NCBI RefSeq assembly: GCF_000342005.1
Contig: NZ_AOHO01000045.1
Coordinates: 296,770 to 360,769 of the forward strand
Reading direction: 5' to 3'
Source: Amycolatopsis decaplanina DSM 44594
GTDB taxonomy: Bacteria; Actinomycetota; Actinomycetes; Mycobacteriales; Pseudonocardiaceae
Length of the DNA: 64,000 nt
The translations under genes were made by a program, and so were the position numbers. Under the pieces are notes generated by a model that saw only the letters and a list, made by a program, of their open reading frames with translations, did not search any database and was not told the origin of the DNA. Positions 1 through 8,320 of the stretch are shown here, in pieces. Numbering within the stretch: position 1 is the first letter of the stretch; each line of letters opens with the position of its first letter.

Positions 1-618
1 GGCCTCCCACGCCTTCTTGAAATCCTTGACGAGTTCGGCCTGCCGGGCGATCGGGGCGGGAGAAACCCGTGTCGCGCGGATGCGGCGGCGCGCTGAGGAG
101 GCCAGCTGGCGGCAGGCGGCCGGGCTGCGGCCGACGATCTCCGCGACCTCGGCGAAGGCGTAGCGGAAGACGTCGTGCAGGACGAACGCGACCCGCTCGG
201 CCGGGGTCAGCGACTCGAGCACGACGAGAAACGCCATGTTGATCGACTCGTCGAGGGTGATCCGGTCGGCCGGGTCGGCGGCGGACGGACGCCCGGTCGT
301 CCATTCGAGGTCGCCCGGCAGCGGTTCGGGGAGCCACTCGCCGACGTAGCGTTCCCTTCGCGCGCGTGCGGACCCGAGGAGGTCCAGGCAGATGCGGCTC
401 GCGACCGTCGTCAGCCAGGCGCCGGGGGAGGCGATCGCTTCTCGCCGGTCAGTGGGCAAGGCGTACCAGCGGGTGTAGGTCTCCTGCACCACGTCCTCGG
501 CTTCGGAAAGCGAACCGACCAGACGATACGCGAGCCCGATCAGCTGACGCCGCTCACTCACGATCGCTTTCAGGCTCGGGTCGATCGGACCGTGCGTTCG
601 TTCGGATGAATCGTTCAT
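1..618 (-). CDS. ECF41-type RNA polymerase sigma factor, 3' end cut by window edge
   Basis: The reading frame opens with ATG at 618 and runs off the left edge without a stop, so only about 206 N-terminal residues are visible. They contain a sigma-70 region 2 (LIGLAYRLVGSLSEAEDVVQ) followed by a YVGEWLPEP linker, which is the hallmark of the ECF41 group, and then a region 4 helix-turn-helix (VAFVLHDVFRYAFAEVAEIV). ECF41 factors normally carry a C-terminal SnoaL-like domain that acts as a built-in regulator in place of a separate anti-sigma factor; that part would lie beyond base 1. Family assignment is firm. The target promoters and the usual partner gene are not visible. Confidence 0.9.
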   Translation of the reverse strand, partial: MNDSSERTHGPIDPSLKAIVSERRQLIGLAYRLVGSLSEAEDVVQETYTRWYALPTDRREAIASPGAWLTTVASRICLDLLGSARARRERYVGEWLPEPLPGDLEWTTGRPSAADPADRITLDESINMAFLVVLESLTPAERVAFVLHDVFRYAFAEVAEIVGRSPAACRQLASSARRRIRATRVSPAPIARQAELVKDFKKAWEA

Positions 619-728
619 GGGATTTCGCCCCCTGGTCGCGTGCGCTGTCCCGGGTACGACGAGACACCACTGCCGGATGTGAGGTCACCGGGCACCTCGC
701 CTCCCGCAGCGGTCCTCAGGACAGCGGG

Positions 729-1541
729 CTATGCCGAGCGGGGGAAGTCCTTGCGCTTGATCTTGGCCCGGCGACCGTCCGGATGATGGAAGACGATGCC
801 TTCGGCCACGTGCCCGGGAGAGAACCGGCTGTCCAGCGTGGCGAGGAAGTCCCGGAGCTCGTGGTAGCTGCGTGGCACCTCGGGCAAGGTGGGTGCTTGG
901 AAGTTGAAGGGGACGCACCGGTGGTCTTCCAGCCCCAGGGGGTTGCCTTGGATGCGGGGGCCGAGCGCCTCGCTCGGGTGCTCGCCGTCCGGCCACTCGG
1001 ACACGTCGGTGTTCCCGGCCGCCGCGAGGATCCACTTGTCGTCGGTGGATCCGCTGTCGGTGTCCACGTACCAGCCGTCCACGATGCCCTGTTGCTTCTG
1101 CGCCTTGCTCGGGTTGCGGCGCTTCTCGACCCGGACCACCTGTCCCGCGCGCACGGTCAGCCGGACGTTGGTGCCGTCGAGTTTCTCGGTCCCCACCCCG
1201 GCGCCGTCGAACACCCACGCGCACTCGGCGCGAGGTCTGTCGACGACGTGGAAGCGCTCATCGCGCTCGAAAAGCGTGGGGATCTTCTCCATGACCGTCT
1301 TCCCTTTCACGACGTGTCCGATGAGTTCCTCGGGAGTGATGGCGCCGACGGCCAGGCCGCCGGCAAGCGCTCGTATCAACTCCGCCACGGAGACGTTGGC
1401 TTCGACGGCCACGTGCTTCAGCGCCTTCTTCTCCTCAGGGGAGATCCAGGCGACCAGCCGTGACCATCCTTCGGGAGGTGTCCATCGAGCCAGCGTCGCA
1501 GGGTCTTTACGTGGCCTGCCCCGTCCTCGTGCCTGCTCCAC
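729..1541 (-). CDS. Ribbon-helix-helix / RNA ligase-like nucleotidyltransferase fusion
   Basis: This 270-residue protein carries covalent nucleotidyltransferase motifs. Motif I is EKLDGTNVR with the predicted nucleophile Lys120, a motif III-like segment EALGPRIQGNP lies near 191-201, motif IV is AEGIVF (Glu247), and motif V is KIKRKDF (260-266). Together these resemble small RNA ligases of the DUF5565 type. Residues about 24-66 look like a CopG/Arc ribbon-helix-helix (RLVAWISPEEKKALKHV, then a SVAELIRAL helix), so a DNA-binding or dimerising module appears fused to a ligase core. The start is GTG with no clear Shine-Dalgarno; a TTGACA lies about 35 bases upstream (rc of 1573-1578), compatible with a leaderless message. 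The biological substrate is unknown; RNA end repair or sealing is inferred from the fold only. Confidence 0.75.
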   Translation of the reverse strand: MEQARGRGRPRKDPATLARWTPPEGWSRLVAWISPEEKKALKHVAVEANVSVAELIRALAGGLAVGAITPEELIGHVVKGKTVMEKIPTLFERDERFHVVDRPRAECAWVFDGAGVGTEKLDGTNVRLTVRAGQVVRVEKRRNPSKAQKQQGIVDGWYVDTDSGSTDDKWILAAAGNTDVSEWPDGEHPSEALGPRIQGNPLGLEDHRCVPFNFQAPTLPEVPRSYHELRDFLATLDSRFSPGHVAEGIVFHHPDGRRAKIKRKDFPRSA

Positions 1542-1706
1542 GGGTTGAACCGTAGCCAGCCACGAGCGCTTGTGTCAATTGGCAAAACAGAAAATATTCG
1601 CGCAGGACCTACCCCGGATAGCGATTCGGATGCTCTTGGGAGGTAAGGCAATTCGGGGCCCGGTCGGTGACCTGCTCGGCGCCTTGGTGAGCAGTGACCC
1701 GTGATC

Positions 1707-1745
1707 GTGTGGATTCCGGGTCGCCCAACGTCCCAAAATCCACAC
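1707..1745. repeat. Intergenic inverted repeat
   Basis: Perfect 9-base arms GTGTGGATT and AATCCACAC enclose about 21 bases, in which GGG and CCC can extend the stem. It sits in the 373-base gap between the ankyrin gene (stop at 1915) and the RNA-ligase gene (start at 1541). Function is unknown; terminator or operator are both possible. Confidence 0.5.
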
Positions 1746-1832
1746 AGCGCCGCGCTACCGGCACGACCACTTTGACCGATCGCGGCGAGTGGCCTTCAGT
1801 GCGCCGCTCCCGCCAAGGACTGGGGCACCCGG

Positions 1833-1878
1833 GTCGTGAGTGGCAAGGATGGTTAGAACCGTCTTTACCACTCACGAC
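1833..1878. repeat. CGTGAGTGG hairpin family, copy 1 (imperfect)
   Basis: The outer arms GTCGTGAGTGG and CCACTCACGAC pair perfectly. The inner arms (CAAGGATGGTT and ACCGTCTTTA) carry two mismatches relative to the other copies. It lies 37 bases past the stop of the ankyrin gene and upstream of the RNA-ligase gene, so it could terminate the hbpS-ankyrin transcript. The rest of the 1542-1914 gap holds a second inverted repeat and a low-GC stretch near 1575-1605. Confidence 0.8.
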
Positions 1879-1914
1879 ACCGAGGCTTCGACGCCATCGT
1901 CGCGCCGGCCCGGT

Positions 1915-2637
1915 TCAGTGCGCGCCCGCTTCTCCAAGGATCCGGGCGACTGCCGCCTGGCCCTTGGTCCGGGCGTGGGCGAGGGGAGTGACCCCCTGTT
2001 TGTCGGCGAGATTCACGTCGGCGCCCGCGGCGACGAGCGCTCGGACCACTTCCTGATGGCGCTGCCCGCCGTCGCCGAGGATGACCGCTTCCAGCAACGC
2101 GGTCCAGCCGAGGTCGTTCACGTGGTCGACGTCGATCCCGCTGCCCGCCACCAACCGCACGTACTCGGCGTGCCCGCGTTCGGAGGCGGGGATCAGCGAG
2201 ACGCCGCCGTACCGGTTGGTGATGGTCAGGTCCGGCTTGGCCTCGAGCAGCAGCTTCGCCATCGGGACGCTGCCGGTGACCCCGGTGACCAGCCACGGTG
2301 TGTCGTGCCGCTCGTCGAGCGCGTTCGGGTCGGCGCCCGCTTTGACGAGGATTTCGGCTACCTCGACCCGGTTCTCGGTGACGGCGACGAGCAACGGGGT
2401 CCGGCCGCGATCGTCACGGGTCTCCAGGTCGGCGCCGGCGTCGACGGCCTGCCGGACACGATTCACGTCGGCTTCGAAGAGTTGACTCACGGGGACTCCT
2501 TGGCGGGGAGGCTGGGCCGAGGCGGGCGGAGGTGCGGTGCTCGGTGCAGGACTGGGTGGTGCGCTCGGTGCCTGCGGGGAGCAGGCACCGAGCACGAGGG
2601 CGGCGAGCAGCGCCACGACGGCCCGCTCACCGATCAT
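1915..2637 (-). CDS. Ankyrin-repeat lipoprotein
   Basis: A 240-residue protein with a type II signal peptide ending in the lipobox LGAC (Cys19), a Pro/Ser-rich spacer to about residue 48, then four to five ankyrin repeats, recognisable by DxRGRTPLLVAV, VNDLGWTALLEAV and DKQGVTPLAHA. It should be a membrane-tethered extracytoplasmic binding protein. Its ATG overlaps the stop of the upstream hbpS-like gene (TGATG), which implies translational coupling and a shared role, perhaps in haem or redox sensing. No catalytic motif is present. Confidence 0.88.
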   Translation of the reverse strand: MIGERAVVALLAALVLGACSPQAPSAPPSPAPSTAPPPASAQPPRQGVPVSQLFEADVNRVRQAVDAGADLETRDDRGRTPLLVAVTENRVEVAEILVKAGADPNALDERHDTPWLVTGVTGSVPMAKLLLEAKPDLTITNRYGGVSLIPASERGHAEYVRLVAGSGIDVDHVNDLGWTALLEAVILGDGGQRHQEVVRALVAAGADVNLADKQGVTPLAHARTKGQAAVARILGEAGAH

Positions 2638-3182
2638 CAGCGAAGTTCCCCGATGGCGCGCAGGCCGGCCGCGGCGAATCGCTCGTCGAGGTCGCCGCTG
2701 GGCGCGCCACCGACCCCGATCCCGGCGACCGGGCCGCCGTTCGCGGCGACCGGCACACCGCCGGCGAGGAAGAGCGTGCCGGGGATGTCACGGATGGTCG
2801 GACCGTCGCCCTGGGCGTTCTTGGCCAGCGCGGACGTCGGCTGTCCGAAGGAGACCGCGGTGAAGGCCTTGCGCTTGGCGGACTCTTCCGTCTGCGGCCC
2901 GGCACCATCGCCCTTGAGCAGGACGCGAACGTCACCCGACCGGTCCACCACGGCCACGGTGACCCGCTGGCCCTCCTTCTCGGCGGCGTCCAGCGCGGCC
3001 TGCGCGGCGCGGGTGGCGGCGTCGACGCCGAGAACGCTGGTCTGCACGACAGCCTGCGGGGCGGACGGCTGCGGCTTGCGGTCCTGTGCCTGCGCCGCGC
3101 CCACGCCGGTGGCCAGCGCGACGGTCGCGAGACCGGCCGTCATACCCAGGACGAGGCGAGTGCGGGGGAGCTTGGCGTTCAT
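2637..3182 (-). CDS. hbpS: Secreted haem-binding protein, HbpS/GlcG (DUF336) family
   Basis: The start chosen is ATG at 3182, because AAGGAAA lies 7-8 bases upstream and the protein then begins with a classic Sec signal (MNAKLPRTR, a hydrophobic run, AQA) ending near residue 33. The mature part is a DUF336 domain: TRAAQAALDAAEKEG, VTVAVVDRSGDVRVLL, then the glycine-rich end GGVPVAANGGPVAGIGVGG. In Streptomyces the family member HbpS binds haem and modulates the SenS/SenR two-component system encoded next to it. The same divergent arrangement is seen here with the kinase gene at 3368, so the symbol is given by analogy. The next gene, an ankyrin lipoprotein, is translationally coupled. Confidence 0.82.
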   Translation of the reverse strand: MNAKLPRTRLVLGMTAGLATVALATGVGAAQAQDRKPQPSAPQAVVQTSVLGVDAATRAAQAALDAAEKEGQRVTVAVVDRSGDVRVLLKGDGAGPQTEESAKRKAFTAVSFGQPTSALAKNAQGDGPTIRDIPGTLFLAGGVPVAANGGPVAGIGVGGAPSGDLDERFAAAGLRAIGELR

Positions 3183-3367
3183 CGGATTTCCTTTGCGGTG
3201 AGGGGTGTTTCGTTCTCCTTCGACTTTCCCGCCTGGCCGGGCCCGGCGAATCGGGTGTGTGGACATCGATCGGACGTCGAGTGGTCGGTGGGGGCATCAA
3301 CCGAACGATTGATGCGGGACACCCCGCCTTCCCGCTTACGATCATCGGCGACGAAGGGAGGACCGAA

Positions 3368-4537
3368 GTGAAACCGCACCTCGGGGCGGCCACGCGGCTG
3401 AACGCCGCGATGCACGCCGGGTTCTTCCTGCTGCTCGCCGCGTCGGTGGCCCGGTTCGTCGCGGGGCACGGGTTGAGCGGTGCCACACCGCTGATCCTCG
3501 CGCTTACCGGCGCGCTCGCGCTGGTCTACGCGGCGGGCGTACTGGGCTGGGCCGTTCTCGACCGGTGGCGTCCGGTGTGGCTGACCGCGGTGATCGCGGT
3601 CTGGCTCGCGCTGGTGGTGGCCGCGCCGAGTTTCGCCTGGTGCGCCGTGCCGTTGTTCTTCGTCTGCCTGCAGATGCTGCGCCCGCGGCTGATGATCGCG
3701 GTGGTCGTCCTGCTGACCGTCGCGACCATCCTCGCCCAGTTGAGGATCGCGAGCGGGTTCGATCCGAGCATCGTGCTCGCGCCCATCGCGGTGGCGCTGA
3801 TGGCCACGATGACGTTCGTGCAACTCGACCGGGACCGCGTGGAGTTGCGGGAGACGGTCAAGAATCTCCTGCGCGCCAGAGTCGATCTCGCGCAGAGCCA
3901 GCGACTGGCCGGGATGATGCAGGAACGAGAGCGGCTGGCGCGAGAGATCCATGACGCCCTCGCGCAGGGGCTCTCGAGTATGCGGATGCTGCTCCAGGCG
4001 GCACAGAGGTCGTGGGACACGGACCCGGAACTGGCCAAGGGCCACGTGTCCCGCGCTGTCGACGCGGCCGGTGACACACTCGACGAGGCACGCCGGTTCG
4101 TCCGGGGCCTGGGGTCGCCGCGGCTCGAGGCCACCGATCTCGGCGAGACCCTGAAAGATCTCGCCGAGCAGGTCATGTTCGCCGCCATGCACGAGGTGCG
4201 CTTCGAAACCAGTGGGGATCCGTATCCGCTGTCATCCGAGGTGGAGACAGGTCTGCTCCGCGTCGCGCAGGGAGCGTTGGCGAACGTCAGTGAGCACGCC
4301 AGAGCGACGAAAGCCGCCATCACGCTGACCTACCTGGCGGACAAGGTCGTCCTCGACATCCGCGACGACGGTGTCGGCTTCGATCCGGCTTCGGCTCGCG
4401 AGAGCGGCGACCGGGGAAACGGGCTGCGGATGATCACCGAGCGGCTCGCCGAACTCGGTGGTGAGATGGTCGTCGAGAGCGCGCCGGGTGAGGGCACCGC
4501 GCTCGCCGTCGCCGTGCCCACCAGGGAGGTTCGATGA
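3368..4537 (+). CDS. senS: NarL-family sensor histidine kinase, SenS-like
   Basis: The start is GTG at 3368, preceded by GGGAGG with a 6-base gap; the 389-residue product then begins just ahead of the first membrane span. About five hydrophobic segments occupy residues 16-150. They are followed by a short coiled coil and a HisKA_3 domain with phospho-acceptor His195 in [13 protein letters not shown], and an HATPase domain with DDGVGF and [12 protein letters not shown] five-span HisKA_3 kinase next to a divergent hbpS-like gene matches the Streptomyces SenS/SenR/HbpS redox and haem sensor. The gene overlaps the response regulator by four bases (ATGA). The HbpS link is inferred from gene order. 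Confidence 0.85.
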   Translation: MKPHLGAATRLNAAMHAGFFLLLAASVARFVAGHGLSGATPLILALTGALALVYAAGVLGWAVLDRWRPVWLTAVIAVWLALVVAAPSFAWCAVPLFFVCLQMLRPRLMIAVVVLLTVATILAQLRIASGFDPSIVLAPIAVALMATMTFVQLDRDRVELRETVKNLLRARVDLAQSQRLAGMMQERERLAREIHDALAQGLSSMRMLLQAAQRSWDTDPELAKGHVSRAVDAAGDTLDEARRFVRGLGSPRLEATDLGETLKDLAEQVMFAAMHEVRFETSGDPYPLSSEVETGLLRVAQGALANVSEHARATKAAITLTYLADKVVLDIRDDGVGFDPASARESGDRGNGLRMITERLAELGGEMVVESAPGEGTALAVAVPTREVR

Positions 4538-5160
4538 CCATCCGGGTGCTGATCGTCGACGATCATCCGGTGGTGCGGGCGGGAATCGCCGCGCTGCTGG
4601 CCGGGGAACCCGACTTCGAGGTGATCGGCGAATGCGCCGGCGCCGACGAAGCCGTGCTGTTCGCCACCGCCAAGAAGCCGGACGTCGTGCTGATGGACCT
4701 GCAGCTCGGCGACGGCCCGGACGGTGTGAACGCCACCGAACGCCTGACCGCTCTGCCGGATCCGCCGAAGGTGCTGGTGCTCACCACCTACGACGCCGAA
4801 CTGGACATCACCAGGGCGGTGGCCGCCGGCGCCACCGGCTACCTGCTCAAGGCGGGACCGCCCGAGGATCTCTTCCGGGGCATCCACGCCGCCGCACGCG
4901 GCGAGACCGCGATGGCACCTCAGGTCGCGGCCCGGCTCTTCGGACATATGCGGGCCCCGGCACCCGCGCTGAGCCCTCGTGAGACCGAGATAGTGCAGTT
5001 GGTGGCGGAAGGGTTGATCAACCGGCAGATCGCCGCGCGCCTGTTCATTTCCGAAGCCACGGTGAAGACGCACCTGGTCCACATCTACGACAAACTCGGC
5101 GTCGACAGCCGTGCCGGTGCGGTGGCCGTCGCCACGGAGCGGAGGATCATCCGCAACTGA
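4534..5160 (+). CDS. senR: NarL/LuxR-type response regulator, SenR-like
   Basis: A 208-residue response regulator with a complete receiver: acidic pair at residues 9-10 (VDDHP), phosphorylation site Asp55 in VVLMDLQLG, and a switch Lys in YLLKAG. The C-terminal GerE/LuxR helix-turn-helix reads [15 protein letters not shown] and [16 protein letters not shown]. It is translationally coupled to the upstream kinase by an ATGA overlap and is its obvious partner. Likely targets include the divergent hbpS-ankyrin pair, by analogy with Streptomyces. Confidence 0.88.
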   Translation: MTIRVLIVDDHPVVRAGIAALLAGEPDFEVIGECAGADEAVLFATAKKPDVVLMDLQLGDGPDGVNATERLTALPDPPKVLVLTTYDAELDITRAVAAGATGYLLKAGPPEDLFRGIHAAARGETAMAPQVAARLFGHMRAPAPALSPRETEIVQLVAEGLINRQIAARLFISEATVKTHLVHIYDKLGVDSRAGAVAVATERRIIRN

Positions 5161-5169
5161 AGGTGTTGT

Positions 5170-5541
5170 TCAGGTTTTGCGTCCCACAGCGGCGACGATG
5201 CCGGGGTCCATGAGTTCGAGGCCGTCGAGCATTTCCTCGATTTCGCACCGGGTGCGGAAAAGCCCCGGCTGATGCTCTGGTTCAGGATCGCCTGCACACG
5301 GTGGGCGATGAGGCTGTTCTCGTCCTCCGGGGTCGGAGAAATGCGAGAACACCACGTAGGAACCGGAAGGGATCGCGTCGATGTAGGTCTGCAGAACCTG
5401 CGCCGGGGGCATCCCTTCGGCGGCGCTGTGGTGGTGCGGCGTGACCACGTGCATCAGGGCGTAAGGACGGCTGAACTCGAGCATGGTGGTGACGACGTCG
5501 TTCTTCAGGACCTCGTCGAATTCGAAGCGCAAACACGGTGC
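5170..5541 (-). pseudogene. Remnant of a DUF574 (PF04672) SAM-dependent methyltransferase, C-terminal part
   Basis: The frame reads FEFDEVLKND, TMLEFSRPYALMHVV, IDAIPSGSYVVFSHF and finally RTRCEIEEMLDGLELMDPG, which matches the C-terminal half of DUF574 methyltransferases. The N-terminal Rossmann part with the cofactor motif is missing. Between about 5262 and 5330 the conserved stretch EDENSLIAHRVQAIL is found in a neighbouring frame, so two compensating frameshifts are present. Truncation plus frameshifts indicate a decayed gene. It directly abuts the flavoprotein remnant upstream. Confidence 0.75.
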
Positions 5542-5706
5542 CCGGCTGAGTGACTCCGACGTCGACCGGCATCGCGCCGGTCAGGTGCGATCCAGCGGCC
5601 CTTGTCCTGGTACCGCGCGCTGTTCCGGACCATCTCGCCGAACCCAGCGCCGCCTTGTACGGGCCGGCCGGCGAGCGGAGCAACATTTCGAGAGATTCGG
5701 TGTACC

Positions 5707-6150
5707 GGCTCCAGGTTCGTCGAACAGCCCCGCGCCACCGCATACGCCGGTTTCGGCCATCCGAAGCTCGACTCGTCGGCCGCTTCGCGGTCTCCTGCGA
5801 GCTCCGCGGCGATGCTGCGGACCTGTTCGTAACCGGTCATGGCCGGAAACGTCGGTGCCCGGCCGTAGCTTTTCATGCCCGCCAGAAACAAGTTCTTCTC
5901 CGGGTGGGTGAGTTCCTTCGCGCCGTGCGGGTAGACGGTTCGTCAGGTCGTGGCGGAAGCCGGACAGTGTCACCACTTCGCCGACGTCGTCGAGCCGCTG
6001 TCCGGCGGACGAGATCAGGGTCAACCGCCCGTCTCCGTCGCGTCCGACGGTCTCGGTGCGGAACCCTGTCACGACGGTGATCCGCCCCGACTCCACCGCC
6101 GCTTGGGCGCGCAGGCCGAGAGCGCCTCGGGCGGAGAGCTGGTCCGCCTC
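5707..6150 (-). pseudogene. Remnant of a FAD/NAD(P)-dependent oxidoreductase
   Basis: One frame (about 6144-5930) reads GALGLRAQAAVESGRITVV and GEVVTLSGFRHDL, typical of the middle of flavin-dependent monooxygenase-like proteins. A second frame (about 5928-5783) then reads YPHGAKELTHPEKN and LFLAGMKSYGRAPTFPAMTG, the conserved FAD-binding C-terminus. The first frame resumes with VELRMAETGVCGGAGLFDEP. An internal deletion separates GFRHDL from YPHG, and a one-base loss near 5783 shifts the frame after GDREAAD. The N-terminal FAD motif is absent. Together with the adjoining methyltransferase remnant this is decayed DNA. I see nothing assignable in 5542-5706 or in 6151-6555. Confidence 0.72.
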
Positions 6151-6555
6151 GCCGCCGCCGGAATCGCCTTGCATCGCAGCGCCGGCTAGCGCACGGTCGG
6201 CATCCGCGAACGCATCTTCGAGCACGACGGCGTATGGTGCGACACCGTTTTCCTTGAACGTCGCAGTTCTGTCAACTGAAGTTCGCGCGTTATCGCGGTT
6301 CGGCGAGTCCCGGGGGCGTCGGGAAATCGCGCACCACACCGGTTTCAGGTGGCGGTGAGGTGGATGTCCCGGCGACCTGGTGCGTACACGGAAAGTGTTT
6401 GGGCCGATCGCGTGATACGCGTACCGGACCGGAGAGACGCATAGGCGTCGGCTAATGTCGGTGGTACGGTCCTTCGCGGTCGAGAAACCTCATCAAATGA
6501 TCATTGCCTCGTCCCGTATTCAGAGATGGGCCTTCGGAAACAGAGAGTATGAGTA

Positions 6556-6924
6556 GTGGATTTCGACGCACTGATCGCCGAACTGCGGACGCTGCGGGAC
6601 AACGTCACCGGAGTGACCGACACGGTGATAGCCGCGGTCGACGGAATACCGATAGTCGCCGACGCGGCGAAGAACATCGACCCCGCGGAGGTCTCCGCGC
6701 TCGCCGCAGCGAACCTCGGGATTGCGCGGCAGGCGGCCGAGGTTACCGGCAAAGGAAAGCTGCGGCAGACCGTGGTGTTCAGCAGTGACGGTTACATGGC
6801 CGTTTACGCCATTGACCGGATGGCGCTCATGGTCATCATGGGAGACCGTCAGCTGAATGTCGGACGCCTTCTTTTCGAATGCCGCCCGGTCATCGACCGG
6901 ATCAGCTCGATACTGGCCGCTTAG
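6556..6924 (+). CDS. Roadblock/LC7 domain protein
   Basis: A 122-residue single-domain protein with the roadblock pattern: an N-terminal helix (DFDALIAELRTLRDNV), then TDTVIAAVDGIPIVADAAKN, a central helix (VSALAAANLGIARQAAEV), RQTVVFSSDGYMAVYAI and a terminal helix. Such proteins dimerise and in actinomycetes often work with a small GTPase or a histidine-kinase-like protein, but neither is encoded nearby. It starts with GTG and has no strong ribosome-binding site. It is the first of three same-strand genes with 22-25 base gaps, a probable operon. Confidence 0.85.
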   Translation: MDFDALIAELRTLRDNVTGVTDTVIAAVDGIPIVADAAKNIDPAEVSALAAANLGIARQAAEVTGKGKLRQTVVFSSDGYMAVYAIDRMALMVIMGDRQLNVGRLLFECRPVIDRISSILAA

Positions 6925-6949
6925 CCGTCAAACGAAGAAAGTGAGTTCG

Positions 6950-7321
6950 ATGAATATCGAAAACGCGCTGAAGGAATCCATGTCGATCGCCGGAGCCGTC
7001 GGTGTCGCGCTGGTCGATTACGAGAGCGGGATGTCGCTCGGCACCAGCGGGGGCGGTGATTGGCTCAACCTGGAAGTCGCGGCGGCGGGGAACACCGATG
7101 TCGTCAGATCGAAGATGCGGGTCATGTCCGCGCTCGCGCTCAACGACAGCATCGAGGACATCCTCATCACGTTGCACCGCCAGTACCATTTGATCCGGTT
7201 GCTGGATTCCATGAGCGCCAGGAGTTCCCTGTTCCTGTACCTGGTGCTGGACCGGGATCAGGCGAATCTCGCGCTGGCCCGGCACTACCTCAAGCGCATC
7301 GAGGCGGAGTTGCAGGTCTGA
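6950..7321 (+). CDS. Second roadblock-like small protein
   Basis: ATG at 6950 follows GAAGAAAGTGAG. The 123-residue product begins with a short helix, then GAVGVALVDYESGMSLGTSG, NLEVAAAGNTDVVRSKMRVM, a DSIEDILITLHRQYHLIRLL segment and a final SLFLYLVLDRDQANLALAR helix. This layout is that of a divergent roadblock/LC7 fold commonly paired with a canonical roadblock protein in Streptomyces and relatives. A heterodimer with the product of the preceding gene is a reasonable inference. Confidence 0.75.
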   Translation: MNIENALKESMSIAGAVGVALVDYESGMSLGTSGGGDWLNLEVAAAGNTDVVRSKMRVMSALALNDSIEDILITLHRQYHLIRLLDSMSARSSLFLYLVLDRDQANLALARHYLKRIEAELQV

Positions 7322-7343
7322 AGACGAACGGAGGAAGCCGGCG

Positions 7344-8120
7344 ATGACCGGAGGCGCGTCCAGTCACCATGCACTCGTCGCCGGCTCGGCGCTCATGGGC
7401 GGTCTCGGCTCGTTGTTCCCGGCGGGGTTGAAGCTCATCGGCGATCGACTCGAATTCGTGTTCGTCCTGCCCGACGGCCGGAACGGCCACCACGCCACGG
7501 ATACCGAACCGTCGGACCATCCGTTCGTCGCGGTGAAGGAGCGGATGCGGCTCGGTGCCGTCACTTCGATACCGCCGCCACGGTTCTTCCTCGACACCGA
7601 CAGCAGATGGACGCGGCTTCACGTGGAGCTCACCGGACTCGCCGTCCGGGCGGTGATCGTGCTGCCGGACGAGCTCACAGCGCGGTCGCTCAACGCGCCG
7701 TTCCTCGGCTGCTGGCAGGCTCAGGTCCCCGGTGCCGTGCGGCTCGCGGTGGACGAGATCGCGCGGATCCTCGCGCGGTGCCACCACCGGGCCGGAGGAC
7801 CGGAACCGCTGATCGACCTGGAACTGGGTTATGTGCCGGACCGGAACTTCGAGGCCGTGTTCGCCCGCGCCCACGAGCCGGTCAGGCCCTTCATCGCGCC
7901 TGTCCGTCCGGCGTTCAAGATGCGCTGGAACGCGGTGACACCGGCGCAGCGCAAGGCTTTCACCGGTGAGTTGATCGACGTCACGACCACGGGCCGGTGG
8001 CTCCGCCGCAGGCCGACCGCGACGATCATGGGACTCGAAGTGGACTTGCCGCCGGCGCTCTCGCCGCGGCTCCGCGTCGGCCGCGAAGGGACGACACGAT
8101 CGGAGAGCGGGTGGTCGTGA
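7344..8120 (+). CDS. Conserved protein of unknown function in the roadblock operon
   Basis: A 258-residue protein, ATG start preceded by GGAGG. It has no signal peptide and no membrane segment. Features seen are an N-terminal glycine-rich segment (ALMGGLGSLFPAGLKLIG), a central region with TGLAVRAVIVLPDEL, a charged helix (AVRLAVDEIARILARCHHR) and a basic C-terminal region (WLRRRPT). I do not recognise a family. The 22-base gap to the second roadblock gene suggests it is an effector or membrane-peripheral partner of that pair. A hairpin of the CGTGAGTGG family closes the operon right at its stop. Confidence 0.7.
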   Translation: MTGGASSHHALVAGSALMGGLGSLFPAGLKLIGDRLEFVFVLPDGRNGHHATDTEPSDHPFVAVKERMRLGAVTSIPPPRFFLDTDSRWTRLHVELTGLAVRAVIVLPDELTARSLNAPFLGCWQAQVPGAVRLAVDEIARILARCHHRAGGPEPLIDLELGYVPDRNFEAVFARAHEPVRPFIAPVRPAFKMRWNAVTPAQRKAFTGELIDVTTTGRWLRRRPTATIMGLEVDLPPALSPRLRVGREGTTRSESGWS

Positions 8121-8161
8121 GTGGCGTTTCGGGTCAGAACCCGAAACGCCACTCACGACCA
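8112..8161. repeat. CGTGAGTGG hairpin family, copy 2 (variant stem)
   Basis: The outer arms TGGTCGTGAGTGG and CCACTCACGACCA match the family, but the inner stem is different (CGTTTCGGGT and ACCCGAAACG) and still pairs perfectly around a 4-base loop. It starts within the last codons of the third gene of the roadblock operon and probably terminates it. Confidence 0.85.
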
Positions 8162-8244
8162 TCTGGACCTGCGCCGTCCCGCCTGACAGCGTGGCTTCCG
8201 CGATCGGGTGCCCAGCGGGGCACGTAAGGCATCGGTTCAGCCGG

Positions 8245-8288
8245 TCGTGAGTGGTAAGGACGGTTCTAACCGTCCTTACCACTCACGA
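8245..8288. repeat. CGTGAGTGG hairpin family, copy 3
   Basis: Arms CGTGAGTGGTAAGGACGGTT and AACCGTCCTTACCACTCACG pair without mismatch around CT. It lies downstream of the S1 protease gene (stop at 8321), facing copy 2, so the two hairpins occupy the gap between convergent genes. A further lone arm-like CCACTCACGAC follows at about 8301-8315. Confidence 0.88.
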
Positions 8289-8320
8289 GCCCCACCACTT
8301 TCCGCCACTCACGACCGTCG

